Below are positions 55,701 through 63,813 of a DNA stretch of 64,000 nt, in pieces. The DNA is taken from assembly GCF_040270295.1 (NCBI RefSeq), contig NZ_JBELOE010000200.1; one strand, given 5' to 3'. Numbering within the stretch: the stretch's first letter is position 1; each line of letters starts with the position of its first letter. The position numbers and the translations under genes are program-made. Under the pieces are notes generated by a model. That model was not told the origin of the DNA. It saw nothing but the letters and a program-made list of their open reading frames with translations, and searched no databases. The stretch comes from Catenovulum sediminis (GTDB lineage: Bacteria > Pseudomonadota > Gammaproteobacteria > Enterobacterales > Alteromonadaceae).

Positions 55701-56359
55701 ATGATAGGTATTACATCAGCAGTGTTTTGGATTCAATATACCCACAAGAGTATATGAAACCGAACGATAGTTCAGTAATAGATGAAGTGTGGGTTTTTCG
55801 AGAGCACTCTCAGTTACAAGATAAGCTCGCAAATCTATCTTTGGGTGGAAGAAAGCTTATAGGGTGTACAGACCCCAATATGCTCTCTAGTGGACGCTTA
55901 ACAGACTTATTCATAGATAAAAAAAATATATCCTATTTTTACTGGCTAGGGAATATCGAGGGAAACATAGATGCGTTTTATAATGGAGACTACCCATTTG
56001 TTCATGTACGACGGATGAACTTTATTCCAAAGTTTTTATTGGGTTTAGGAGAGGTTCTGCTGTATTTACCCAAATACCAATTTGTAAACTCAACATTAAT
56101 GCAAAAAGAACAGTTTTTATCAAGTCTTGTCGACTCACTTTCGCACGTACAAAGCTACATTGAATACCCTGATTATATCGCAATACCCAAAGACTCATAC
56201 ACTTTAGCCGATATTGAGCTTGATCAGGCAGGAAATAGAGGTCGAATTCATACAACGAGAGTTGATTTCAATTCTTTGGTTGGCGCAGATTTTAGAAAGT
56301 CTCAAGCGGATGAAATACTCAACGCGATTCAATTTGGCAAGAGATGGCAGCGGTTTTAA
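52769..56359 (+). CDS. Large DUF115/Maf-type flagellin glycosyltransferase
   Basis: This 1196-residue protein belongs to the motility-associated factor group that transfers nonulosonic acids to flagellin. Two similar blocks (GLGMGQHIVELL near 148 and GVGTGYQLECLF near 421) are an internal duplication of the N-terminal Rossmann-like domain. The DUF115 core follows, with VGNGPSLD near 577-584, DFHAEIEQNRS and LFGIDLGFYDK. A 385-residue C-terminal part after about 810 is AT-richer and unlike the rest. Known Maf proteins are usually much shorter. Position after the pse genes supports its role. A 12-bp repeat (53642-53674) encodes TDRKTDGKTD. Confidence 0.85.
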   Translation: MLKDIRLHIEPDEEKQSEIEAELAADIQRQHSRNIQAFSYHIPSLLSFVQNIRTSNISLFCNRFGQKNIVDYGNGRTLYGLDPKAEIHQQFNAFCRFPQYVALNETLENQSSNIALKKATKLEDLPHYQTYLERSALPKEIDVLVVLGLGMGQHIVELLNSRNIKHLAIYEPELQYFQCSVMAIDWELILDTAKSKGTAIYLQIGKDGRDLLADVSELNQHFPFDGFYLYPHYHHPVFDSLAVSLRDFGWQKCMAQGINYQQQQADNYLPIWTQSIDLTNLASIPDAGMPDTDRKTDGKTDSVFAKNIAAFKKYYPQIAKEFSDYQPNNWLPVVNQEQQINLIEKKSLTSWHGDNPKQECEQNFENFCRYPNKDGLVLGYKGTKLKHYLHYQFVAETEKILEEIEEEAGNLPQDIKSLIVFGVGTGYQLECLFNHHQVENLFICEPNRDFFYASLYSIDWAQYLKQIDESGGRLYLNIGDDGTHLFRDLLNQFYSIGPYILANTYFYQSYYNSNLVAAIAQLREQLQVVISMGEYYDHARYGIAHTTETIARGYPFLIQEADKKLSYQDKEVPIFLVGNGPSLDQSIETIKEWKAQAIIVSCGTALMPLYKNGIVPDFHAEIEQNRSTFDWICRIGDFDYLKQISLISCNGIHPDTCDLFKDVYLAFKEGESSTVSAIEVIGKGLYEELQFAFPTVANFALNIFTKMGFNQVYLFGIDLGFYDKTKHHSTQSGYYKENGEQMYDYEAKNNTSMVVPGNFRPTVFTKHEFKVSKTILEQTLAQRKVDCFNCSDGALIVGSQALKVELVLLNVNVAIKAKGLHAIKNLAFKGKPSFSDYRLLFESRFDNRSLLTELSVFLAKCKNVTKPFYSTEELVEEQKKLLFTSYNHGKSLLFYLMYGTVNYANAVFTKLSNANTSKEKLEKINRTWECFLVDVIEQTSKNYNIYDYCTSLTPYRETTILRNHASNKNSIAHIDDENDRYYISSVLDSIYPQEYMKPNDSSVIDEVWVFREHSQLQDKLANLSLGGRKLIGCTDPNMLSSGRLTDLFIDKKNISYFYWLGNIEGNIDAFYNGDYPFVHVRRMNFIPKFLLGLGEVLLYLPKYQFVNSTLMQKEQFLSSLVDSLSHVQSYIEYPDYIAIPKDSYTLADIELDQAGNRGRIHTTRVDFNSLVGADFRKSQADEILNAIQFGKRWQRF
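53642..53674 (+). repeat. 12-bp tandem repeat inside the DUF115 gene
   Basis: Two full units and one three-quarter unit of ACAGACRGGAAA occur. The units lie in a linker between the two duplicated blocks. Confidence 0.8.
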
Positions 56360-56374
56360 ACTTTAGGAAATTTA

Positions 56375-57091
56375 ATGTCTATTCATATGTTGGTATTGTC
56401 GGGCGGATTTGGTACTCGATTAAAAAGTGAGTTAGGAGAGATGCCAAAAACTTTGGCACCTATTGGGGAACGCTTCTTTCTAGACTATTTGTTAAAAGAA
56501 TGGATAGAGCAGGGGATCACACATTATACGTTTTTGTTGCATCATAAATATGAACAAATAATTAACTTTATAAATTCTCAAGCAAATGAAAGTCTACTAC
56601 AGCATTGTAAAATCGATTTTATAGTTGAATCTGAACCATTAGGTACAGGAGGAGCAATTGCTAACGCAATAGTAAAACTAGGATTGACAGGTAATTTACT
56701 GGTAGCGAATTCTGATACTTGGGTGCCAGGTGCTATTTCTTCTCTTTTGGATGATTATAGCGGCGGTAATTCAATCGCTAGTGTATTTATTGATGATGTG
56801 GGCAGGTATGGTCGATTAAGAATTGTTAATGGCTATGTTGTAGAAATTGATGAAAAATCAATTGAAGGCGGACCCGGATGGATTAATGCTGGAATATACA
56901 TGTTGGATACTAAAGTTTTCGATAATTGGCAAGGTCATCCTTTTTCTTTGGAAAAAGTTACATTGAGGGAGCTTGCACAGACCGGAAAACTAAAATGCCA
57001 AAAATTGAAAAACTGTGATTTTATCGATATTGGCGTACCTTCTGATTACCATCGTTTTATACAGTGGGCTAAAAATATTAAGTTGGATTGA
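56375..57091 (+). CDS. Sugar-1-phosphate nucleotidyltransferase (HddC-like)
   Basis: This 238-residue NTP transferase has the motif LSGGFGTRLKSELGEMPKTLAPI and ESEPLGTGGAIANA. It resembles the guanylyl- or adenylyltransferases that make NDP-heptoses (HddC group), but other sugar phosphates are possible. AGGA lies before the ATG. It sits directly before the CBS-GHMP kinase gene, as HddC does with HddA in heptose loci. No phosphoheptose isomerase or bisphosphatase is seen here. Confidence 0.75.
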   Translation: MSIHMLVLSGGFGTRLKSELGEMPKTLAPIGERFFLDYLLKEWIEQGITHYTFLLHHKYEQIINFINSQANESLLQHCKIDFIVESEPLGTGGAIANAIVKLGLTGNLLVANSDTWVPGAISSLLDDYSGGNSIASVFIDDVGRYGRLRIVNGYVVEIDEKSIEGGPGWINAGIYMLDTKVFDNWQGHPFSLEKVTLRELAQTGKLKCQKLKNCDFIDIGVPSDYHRFIQWAKNIKLD

Positions 57092-57093
57092 TT

Positions 57094-58461
57094 GTGAATT
57101 TAGACCTATTTCAAATAGTTGAATCTGCAACTTTAAGAGATGCTTTAGAAAAAATAGAAAAGAATCATAAAGGGTTTATATTGGCCACTGATGATGAGAA
57201 GCGAGTGGTCGGATTGGCAACTGATGGTGATATTAGACGTTGTTTGTTGAGCGGTGGATCTCTAACTGGTTCTGTATCCGACTGTTTAAACAGAGACTTT
57301 GTTTGGGCGCCATCGAATATTAGTCGAGAAGCGCTTCTTAAGCAGCTTGATCACTGTATAAGAAATGTGCCGTTGTTGGATGAGCAACAGCGTTTAATTA
57401 GTATCGCATCTAGAGATTGGCTTCCACCACAGGATGAAATGCCTATTTATGCACGTGCTAGAGCGCCTGTCCGTGTAAGCTTTGGTGGGGGGGGATCTGA
57501 TTTAACACATTATTTTGCTAATGCAGATGGGGCTGTTATAAATTGTACGCTGGCTCTTTATAGTCACGCCACTTTAAAAACTAGAAACGATAGAAAAATA
57601 ATTATTAAATCGCATGATTTAAAACACACCCTTAAAGCTGACTGTTTAGAGGAAGCCTATAATTCCGATGGCCCTTTTACTTTAATTATTTCTTTATTGA
57701 GAACAATTAATCCAGAATACGGATTTGAGATGGACTTGCACTCTGATTTTCCAATGAATTCAGGGCTAGGAGGTTCAGCGGTGATCTGCGCTGTAGTGCT
57801 GGGGTGTTTTAACCAATTGAGACTCGATAAGTGGGATCTTCATGAGTTAGCAGAATTGGCTTATCAAGCAGAGAGGCTGCATATGGGAGTGGCAGGTGGA
57901 TGGCAAGATCAATATGCGAGTGTTTTTGGTGGTTTTAACTTTATGGAATTTAGAATGGAGCAAAATATTGTTCATCCACTTAGGATCCCACCAGATGTAT
58001 TACTTGAATTAGAAGAATGTTTGGTGTTGTGCGACAGTGCTATTTCACATAATTCGGGTGATATTCACGATCATCAAAAACTTTCGATGGGGCAGCAAGT
58101 CGTAGCTGAAAAGGTTGAAGAAAATGTAGCATTAACATATGAAATGCGTAATAACCTACTAAGAGGTAGGTTACATTGTTTTGCAAAAAATTTGGATAAA
58201 GCTTGGTATCTAAAGAGACAATTTAGTTCAAAAATTAGTAATGCAGAGCTTGATAAAATCTATGAAGTAGCTAAGCAGAACGGTGCTATTGGCGGGAAGT
58301 TATTAGGCGCTGGGGGCGGAGGCTTTTTTTTGTTTTATGTTCCAGCGTTCAAGAAATTAGATCTAATCAATGCTCTAGAATCTTTTGGCAAGAAAACGCA
58401 ACAATTTAGGTTTGAACCTGATGGTTTAAAGTCGTGGACAGTTAGAGAAGAAAAAGTTTAA
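57094..58461 (+). CDS. CBS domain / GHMP sugar kinase fusion (HddA-like)
   Basis: This 455-residue protein has an N-terminal CBS pair (about 1-115; FILATDDEKRVVGLATDGDIRR) and a GHMP kinase domain. The kinase part has RAPVRVSFGGGGSDL near 130, GLGGSAVICAVVLG and the C-terminal GGKLLGAGGGGFFLF. The kinase resembles D-glycero-D-manno-heptose 7-phosphate kinase HddA. CBS pairs are more often fused to the nucleotidyltransferase, so this fusion is notable. GTG 57094 is my choice; TTG 57088 overlaps the previous stop. The stop overlaps the next ATG by 1 base. Confidence 0.8.
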   Translation: MNLDLFQIVESATLRDALEKIEKNHKGFILATDDEKRVVGLATDGDIRRCLLSGGSLTGSVSDCLNRDFVWAPSNISREALLKQLDHCIRNVPLLDEQQRLISIASRDWLPPQDEMPIYARARAPVRVSFGGGGSDLTHYFANADGAVINCTLALYSHATLKTRNDRKIIIKSHDLKHTLKADCLEEAYNSDGPFTLIISLLRTINPEYGFEMDLHSDFPMNSGLGGSAVICAVVLGCFNQLRLDKWDLHELAELAYQAERLHMGVAGGWQDQYASVFGGFNFMEFRMEQNIVHPLRIPPDVLLELEECLVLCDSAISHNSGDIHDHQKLSMGQQVVAEKVEENVALTYEMRNNLLRGRLHCFAKNLDKAWYLKRQFSSKISNAELDKIYEVAKQNGAIGGKLLGAGGGGFFLFYVPAFKKLDLINALESFGKKTQQFRFEPDGLKSWTVREEKV

Positions 58462-60365
58462 TGAATTCAGATATGAAATTTAATATTGGACATTACGAGA
58501 TTGGTACAAATCATACATTTGTTATAGCAGAAATAGGCAATAACCATAATGGGTCTGTAGAGCGGGCCAAAAAGTTGATAGATCTCGCATCCGATGTTGG
58601 CGCAGATTGTGTTAAATTCCAGATGAGAAATATTGAGCATGTCTATAGAAAGAAAACGTTAGATAATTCTGGGGATGATTTAGGTACTGAGTATGTATTA
58701 GATTTATTAAGGCGATTCGAGCTCACTGCGCAAGAACACAAGGAGGTTTTTGAGTATTGTCAATCAAAAGATCTATTATATTTATGTACTCCGTGGGATT
58801 TTAAGAGTATCGAATTATTGGAAAGCTTCGGTGTCCCTGCTTATAAGGTAGCATCTGCTGATTTAACAAACTTGCCATTGATTGAGAGGCTTGTACAGAC
58901 AGGAAAACCTTTAATCTTATCTACAGGCATGAGTTCAGAAATAGAAATAAGAACGACGGTAGATTTACTTCAAGGACATAACGCTAAATTTGTTTTGTTA
59001 CATTGCAACAGTACTTATCCTGCACCGTTACAAGATATAAATTTAAGTTGGTTAAGTAGCCTTAGTCAAATTCATCCTTTGGTCGGATATTCTGGCCATG
59101 AAAGAGGTATTGCTGTTTCTCTCGCTGCAGTTGCTTTAGGAGCTAAGGTCGTAGAGCGACACTTTACTTTGGATAGATTTATGGAAGGTCCTGATCATGC
59201 TGCTAGTTTAGAAGCTCATGAATTCTCCGAGCTAGTCAAAGGTATAAGAGAGATTGAGTTAGCTTTAGGTGACGAGACAGAAAAAAAATTGTCACAAGGG
59301 GAAATGATAAATCGAGAAAATCTAGGAAAAAGTTTAATAGCGTCAAAAGCGTTGAAGAAAGGTCATATTATCACAGTTGAAGATATTGCGGTGAGAAGTC
59401 CTGGGCAAGGATTATCGCCACAACAATATAAAGATTTACTTGGTAAAACCTTGTGTAGAGATATAGATATTGAAGACTATTTCTACGAAAGTGACATTAC
59501 TGAAGACATTATATCTCCTCAGAATTATTCTTTTACTAGGCCGTGGGGGATTCCGGTTAGATATCATGATTTTAAACAATACCATTCAATGATTCAGCCA
59601 GATTTATTTGAATTTCACTTATCGTATTCAGATATGGAACTAGATATATCTGCATTTTTACAAGGTCCATATAAATGTGATTTTGTAGTACATGCACCTG
59701 AATTGTTTTCAAAATCTAGATTAATGGATCTTGCATCTCAAAGTGAAGCTTACCGCATAGCATCTGTGCATGAAACTCAACGTGTTATTGATATTACTCG
59801 GGCATTAAAAGCATATTTTCCAAAATCAAAGCGACCTTTAATTGTTGCCAATGTTGGAGGGTTTTCAATGGATGAACAAATTGAGAAAAGCAAAAGGCAA
59901 AAGTACTATACTACTTTTGCTAAGAGCTTATCGCAACTTGATATGGCAGGTGTTGAACTCATTCCACAGACGATGGCACCATTCCCTTGGCATTTTGGTG
60001 GTCAGCGATTTCAAAATCTATTTGTTGATGTAGATGAAATAGTTGATTGGTGTAAAAAGTTGGAATTAAGAATGTGCTTTGACATTTCACATAGCCGCTT
60101 AGCATGTAATCACTTTGGCTATGACTTTTATGAATTTAGTAGAAAGATTGCCCCCATTACAGCTCATTTACATTTAGGGGATGCTAAAGGGGTAAATGGA
60201 GAGGGATTACAAATTGGTGAAGGGGATATTGATTTTGTTCAACTAGGTGAAATTTTAAAAGAAGGGTGCCCCGAGGCATCTTTTATACCTGAAATCTGGC
60301 AGGGCCATAAAAATTCAGGTGAAGGTTTTTGGGTTGCATTAAATAAATTGAATGGCATTGTTTAA
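58461..60365 (+). CDS. NeuB-type synthase fused to a second TIM barrel
   Basis: Residues 1-345 form a NeuB/SpsE-type nonulosonic acid synthase: VIAEIGNNHNGSVERAKKLI at the start, VKFQMRN, HFTLDRFMEGPDHAAS and a SAF-like domain near 285-345. Residues about 350-634 look like a xylose-isomerase/sugar-phosphate isomerase TIM barrel, with VVHAPELF, CFDISHSRL, HLHLGDAKG and EGLQIGEGDIDF. The natural length of NeuB is about 350, so this is a fusion. The overall reaction is inferred to be condensation with phosphoenolpyruvate. The role of the second barrel is unknown. Confidence 0.82.
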   Translation: MNSDMKFNIGHYEIGTNHTFVIAEIGNNHNGSVERAKKLIDLASDVGADCVKFQMRNIEHVYRKKTLDNSGDDLGTEYVLDLLRRFELTAQEHKEVFEYCQSKDLLYLCTPWDFKSIELLESFGVPAYKVASADLTNLPLIERLVQTGKPLILSTGMSSEIEIRTTVDLLQGHNAKFVLLHCNSTYPAPLQDINLSWLSSLSQIHPLVGYSGHERGIAVSLAAVALGAKVVERHFTLDRFMEGPDHAASLEAHEFSELVKGIREIELALGDETEKKLSQGEMINRENLGKSLIASKALKKGHIITVEDIAVRSPGQGLSPQQYKDLLGKTLCRDIDIEDYFYESDITEDIISPQNYSFTRPWGIPVRYHDFKQYHSMIQPDLFEFHLSYSDMELDISAFLQGPYKCDFVVHAPELFSKSRLMDLASQSEAYRIASVHETQRVIDITRALKAYFPKSKRPLIVANVGGFSMDEQIEKSKRQKYYTTFAKSLSQLDMAGVELIPQTMAPFPWHFGGQRFQNLFVDVDEIVDWCKKLELRMCFDISHSRLACNHFGYDFYEFSRKIAPITAHLHLGDAKGVNGEGLQIGEGDIDFVQLGEILKEGCPEASFIPEIWQGHKNSGEGFWVALNKLNGIV

Positions 60366-60426
60366 TAAACTTAAAGGCTTAGTTAAGCATGTTATATCAA
60401 GAGTTTTCATCAAAGAGGAAGGTATC

Positions 60427-61260
60427 ATGGGATTGCATTTAGGGGTAATGCAAGGTCGGCTACTACCCAAATATCAAGGGCGTTATCAGGCTCACCCTGT
60501 CTCATATTGGGAAGGCGAGTTTAAAATCGCAGCTGACTTAGGATTAGATTATATTGAGTTTATACTTGATTACAATGATTGCGAGCTAAACCCTCTGTTA
60601 TCCTCAAATGGAATTAAAATAATAGAGAATGTAATCAACGAAACCGGTGTAAAAGTAAGATCAATCTGTGCGGATTATTTTATGGTTGCGCCTTTGCATT
60701 CAGCAGAGAGTCAGGTAAGTATAGATAGTATTAAAATGTTAAGGCGATTAATTATTAACGCGTCTAAGCTTTGCGTTACGGATATAGTTATTCCTTGTGT
60801 TGATAATTCATCGTTAAAAAAACAAGTAGATATAGACCGGTTAATAGTTGCGGTTAATTCCGTTATTCCGCTTTGTGAAGAATACAAAGTAAATCTATCT
60901 TTAGAAACTGATTTACCACCGAATGATTTTGCTGCCTTGCTACAACAATTTGATTCTACTAGAGTAACTGTCAATTATGATATAGGGAATAGTGCGGCGT
61001 TAGGCTTTAATGTTGAGGAGGAGTTAATAGCGTATGGAAATAGAGTTAGCAACGTTCACATCAAAGACCGAGTATTAGGAGGAGGGCCTGTCGTATTAGG
61101 GGAAGGAGATGCTGATTTTGTCAAAGTTTTTAATCTATTGAAAGAAATAAAATATGATGGATTGTTTGTAATGCAAGCTTACCGCGATGAGGAAGGGACC
61201 TCTATTTTTTCTTCTCAAATGGAATGGGTTAAGCCTTACTTGGAAACTTTCTATGAATGA
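60427..61260 (+). CDS. Sugar phosphate isomerase/epimerase-like TIM barrel protein
   Basis: I chose ATG 60427 (277 residues), with GAGGAAGG just upstream, because the family begins L-G-V-M-Q-G-R-L; a longer start at 60352 overlaps the previous stop. Motifs LGVMQGRLLPKYQGRYQ, LSLETDLPPNDF, VNYDIGNSA, VHIKDR and GEGDADF mark the xylose-isomerase-like (AP endonuclease 2) superfamily with metal-binding Glu/Asp/His. It resembles the C-terminal half of the preceding protein in its final motifs. The substrate is unknown. Confidence 0.78.
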   Translation: MGLHLGVMQGRLLPKYQGRYQAHPVSYWEGEFKIAADLGLDYIEFILDYNDCELNPLLSSNGIKIIENVINETGVKVRSICADYFMVAPLHSAESQVSIDSIKMLRRLIINASKLCVTDIVIPCVDNSSLKKQVDIDRLIVAVNSVIPLCEEYKVNLSLETDLPPNDFAALLQQFDSTRVTVNYDIGNSAALGFNVEEELIAYGNRVSNVHIKDRVLGGGPVVLGEGDADFVKVFNLLKEIKYDGLFVMQAYRDEEGTSIFSSQMEWVKPYLETFYE

Positions 61261-61990
61261 TGTTATTGCTATAATCCCAGCACGTTCAGGTTCTAAATCT
61301 ATACCGGATAAAAATATAGCGCTACTTGCAGGTTACCCTTTAATTGCTTTTAGTATTATCGCCGCTAAATTAAGCAAGAAGATTCAGCGTGTGATTGTGT
61401 CTACAGACTCTTCAGAATATGCAGAAATAGCGCGTTCCTATGGTGCTGAAACCCCTTTTATTCGTCCGAAAGAGTATGCCCGTGATGAATCTACAGATAG
61501 GGCGTTTCTTTTACATGCGATTAATTGGTTTGAAGAAAATGAAGCTAAATGTCCTGAATATTGGGTGCATTTACGACCGACCACCCCACTTAGAGTGCCG
61601 AGCTTAATTGACCAAGCAGTAGAGGCGTTAATGGATTGCCAGCAGGCAACATCATTGAGATCTGCACACAAAGCCCCTGAATCGCCACTTAAATGGTTTA
61701 GTAAAAGTGAAGATGGTTTTTTTAACGGCCTTATGCCAAAAACCTTTGGTGTTGAAGGTTTTAATCTACCAAAAGAACAGTTTGAAGATATATTTATTCC
61801 AGATGGTTATATAGATGTGATTAAAAAGTCACATATATTGAATAGCCAATCTATTCACGGGCGAAATATTCTCGCTTTTGAAAGCCCTGTTTGTAGTGAG
61901 GTCGATTCAAAAGAAGAGTTTGAATATATTGAGTTTCAGATTCAAAAACACGGTTCTGAAATATTAGAGTATCTTAAAGCAAATTATTAA
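61253..61990 (+). CDS. CMP-sugar synthetase (NeuA-like)
   Basis: This cytidylyltransferase of the acylneuraminate group begins at ATG 61253 (245 residues) with the motif IIPARSGSKSIPDKN, and has STDSSEYAEIARSYGAETPFIRP and LRPTTPLR. It overlaps the previous gene by 8 bases. Together with the NeuB-type fusion it points to a second CMP-activated nonulosonic-type sugar besides CMP-pseudaminic acid. Confidence 0.85.
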   Translation: MNDVIAIIPARSGSKSIPDKNIALLAGYPLIAFSIIAAKLSKKIQRVIVSTDSSEYAEIARSYGAETPFIRPKEYARDESTDRAFLLHAINWFEENEAKCPEYWVHLRPTTPLRVPSLIDQAVEALMDCQQATSLRSAHKAPESPLKWFSKSEDGFFNGLMPKTFGVEGFNLPKEQFEDIFIPDGYIDVIKKSHILNSQSIHGRNILAFESPVCSEVDSKEEFEYIEFQIQKHGSEILEYLKANY

Positions 61991-62003
61991 ATAGAGAATT
62001 TAT

Positions 62004-63395
62004 ATGGCAGGTTTAGGTTTTTCCCACACGCCCGTTAGTGTTGCTAAAGTGAATACTAAATATAGGAAAATTAGGACATCAATCCCAGTCCCTGAGAGTA
62101 TCCCTTTGTTAACTGAAATGTATGCACTAGAATCTCATTCCATGCATGGGCAGTTACCTATTGTTTGGGAGCGAGCAAAAGGTGCGCAAGTATCTGATAA
62201 ATGGGGTAATACTTGGATAGATTTTACCAGTACAATTTTTGTAGCCAATGCAGGGCATGGCAACCCAAGAATAACTGAAGCATTGAACAGAGTAATAAAT
62301 AAACCTCTGTTACACACCTATACTTATGCAAGCCAAGAGCGGATCGAATATCTTCGATATCTTATTGAGAAAACGCCCAAGCAATTTGAAAAAGCGTTTT
62401 TATTGTCAGCAGGAACAGAAGCCACGGAAGCTGCGTTAAAACTTGTAAGGTTGAAGGGACAAAAGAATAATAAAGCTAAGCAAGGGGTAATTTGTTTCGA
62501 TGGTGCATTTCACGGGCGCACACTCGGAGCGCAATTGATGACAGGAAATGCTGCTGCTCGAAGCTGGATTGGTTACCAAGACCCTGATATTCATCACTTA
62601 CCTTTCCCTTTTCCCTGGGATGAAGATGTTCAAAGCGATCCCCAAAATGCTTTTACAAAAGCTTTAGAAAGGTTGGCTAGTGAAAAAGGGTTGGATCTGG
62701 AGCGAGACATTTGTGGCTTCATGCTTGAAACTTTTCAAGGCTGGGGGGCAATCTTTTACCCTAAATCTTATGTGCAAGAGTTGGTGAAATTTGCAAAGGA
62801 ACGCAATATTCTTGTTGTTTTTGATGAAATGCAAGCTGGGTTTGGTAGAACGGGAGCTTTGTTCGGATACATGCACTATGATGTCGAACCCGATTTAATT
62901 TGTTGTGGAAAAGGTGCTAGTTCAGGTTTGCCTCTTGCGATTGTATTGGGTAGTTCTGAAGTTATGGATTTACCTGACATCGGGTCTATGAGCTCAACAC
63001 ATTCAGCTAACCCGTTGTGCTGTGTGGCAGGACATGCGAATTTAGAGGCATTATTTGAAGATAATTTGATAGATAATGCACGAGTGCTTGGAGAACTATT
63101 CCATACTGAACTGAATAAAATCCGCCATAAATACAGCAAATATATCAAATATGTATTCGGTGAAGGGCTACTGGCCGCATTGATTTTTCAGAATGATATA
63201 GGTGAGCCTTATGTTTCATTGTGTGATTTGATTAGCGAGAAAGCGATGCAAAAAGGACTTTTAGTGGTCCATACAGGAAGAGAATCTATAAAATTAGCTC
63301 CACCTCTTTGTATTGAATTAGAGGCGCTGTTGGAAGGACTTGAAGTTTTAGAAGAGGCTATTAAAGAGTCACTGGAGCAGTTAGATGTTACTTAG
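62004..63395 (+). CDS. Class III PLP aminotransferase
   Basis: This 463-residue class III (ornithine/GABA-type) aminotransferase has the PLP-binding motifs LSAGTEATEAALKLVR, CFDGAFHGRTLGAQ, VVFDEMQAGFGRTG and the Schiff-base Lys in CCGKGASSGLP. It is not a DegT-type sugar aminotransferase. It may aminate an aldehyde or keto sugar, or a small acyl-derived aldehyde. It lies 13 bases after the CMP-sugar synthetase gene and overlaps the VOC gene by 11 bases. Confidence 0.85.
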   Translation: MAGLGFSHTPVSVAKVNTKYRKIRTSIPVPESIPLLTEMYALESHSMHGQLPIVWERAKGAQVSDKWGNTWIDFTSTIFVANAGHGNPRITEALNRVINKPLLHTYTYASQERIEYLRYLIEKTPKQFEKAFLLSAGTEATEAALKLVRLKGQKNNKAKQGVICFDGAFHGRTLGAQLMTGNAAARSWIGYQDPDIHHLPFPFPWDEDVQSDPQNAFTKALERLASEKGLDLERDICGFMLETFQGWGAIFYPKSYVQELVKFAKERNILVVFDEMQAGFGRTGALFGYMHYDVEPDLICCGKGASSGLPLAIVLGSSEVMDLPDIGSMSSTHSANPLCCVAGHANLEALFEDNLIDNARVLGELFHTELNKIRHKYSKYIKYVFGEGLLAALIFQNDIGEPYVSLCDLISEKAMQKGLLVVHTGRESIKLAPPLCIELEALLEGLEVLEEAIKESLEQLDVT

Positions 63396-63813
63396 TGCAA
63401 GACATACTGGAATTGTCGTTAAAAATTTAACTAAATCTTTAGATTTTTATACTTCGTTGGGTTTTGTTGAGCAAAGTCGAGATACTGAATCAGGTTACTT
63501 TATCGAGCAAGTAACAGGCATTTGTGGCGTTACATTGCATTGGGTGAAGTTGAGTTTATCAGATGGTTTTTTATTAGAAATTTTAAAGTATGAACAGAAC
63601 AAGTGTCAGAAACTAGAGCCTCCAGAACCAAGTAAGTTAGGTTGTTCTCACATCGCCTTCACCGTAAGTAATGCACAGGATGTTTGTCAAAAAATTGAAA
63701 GTTTAGGAGGGAAGGTTATAAATCAACCTGCAAAGTCTCCAAATGGACAAGTAAAAGTGGCTTATTGTTACGACACAGAGAATATACTGTTAGAAATTGT
63801 TGAGGTGTTATAG
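63385..63813 (+). CDS. VOC-superfamily protein (glyoxalase/epimerase type)
   Basis: This 142-residue protein has two beta-alpha-beta-beta-beta modules, starting HTGIVVKNLTKSLDFYTSLGF and CSHIAFTVSNAQDVCQKIESLG, with metal-binding His and Glu residues (ARHTGIVV, CSHIAF, LLEIVEVL). It resembles methylmalonyl-CoA epimerase and glyoxalase relatives. GGAG lies 7 bases before the ATG inside the aminotransferase end. Its substrate is unknown, and it may be a tailoring enzyme. Confidence 0.78.
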   Translation: MLLSARHTGIVVKNLTKSLDFYTSLGFVEQSRDTESGYFIEQVTGICGVTLHWVKLSLSDGFLLEILKYEQNKCQKLEPPEPSKLGCSHIAFTVSNAQDVCQKIESLGGKVINQPAKSPNGQVKVAYCYDTENILLEIVEVL

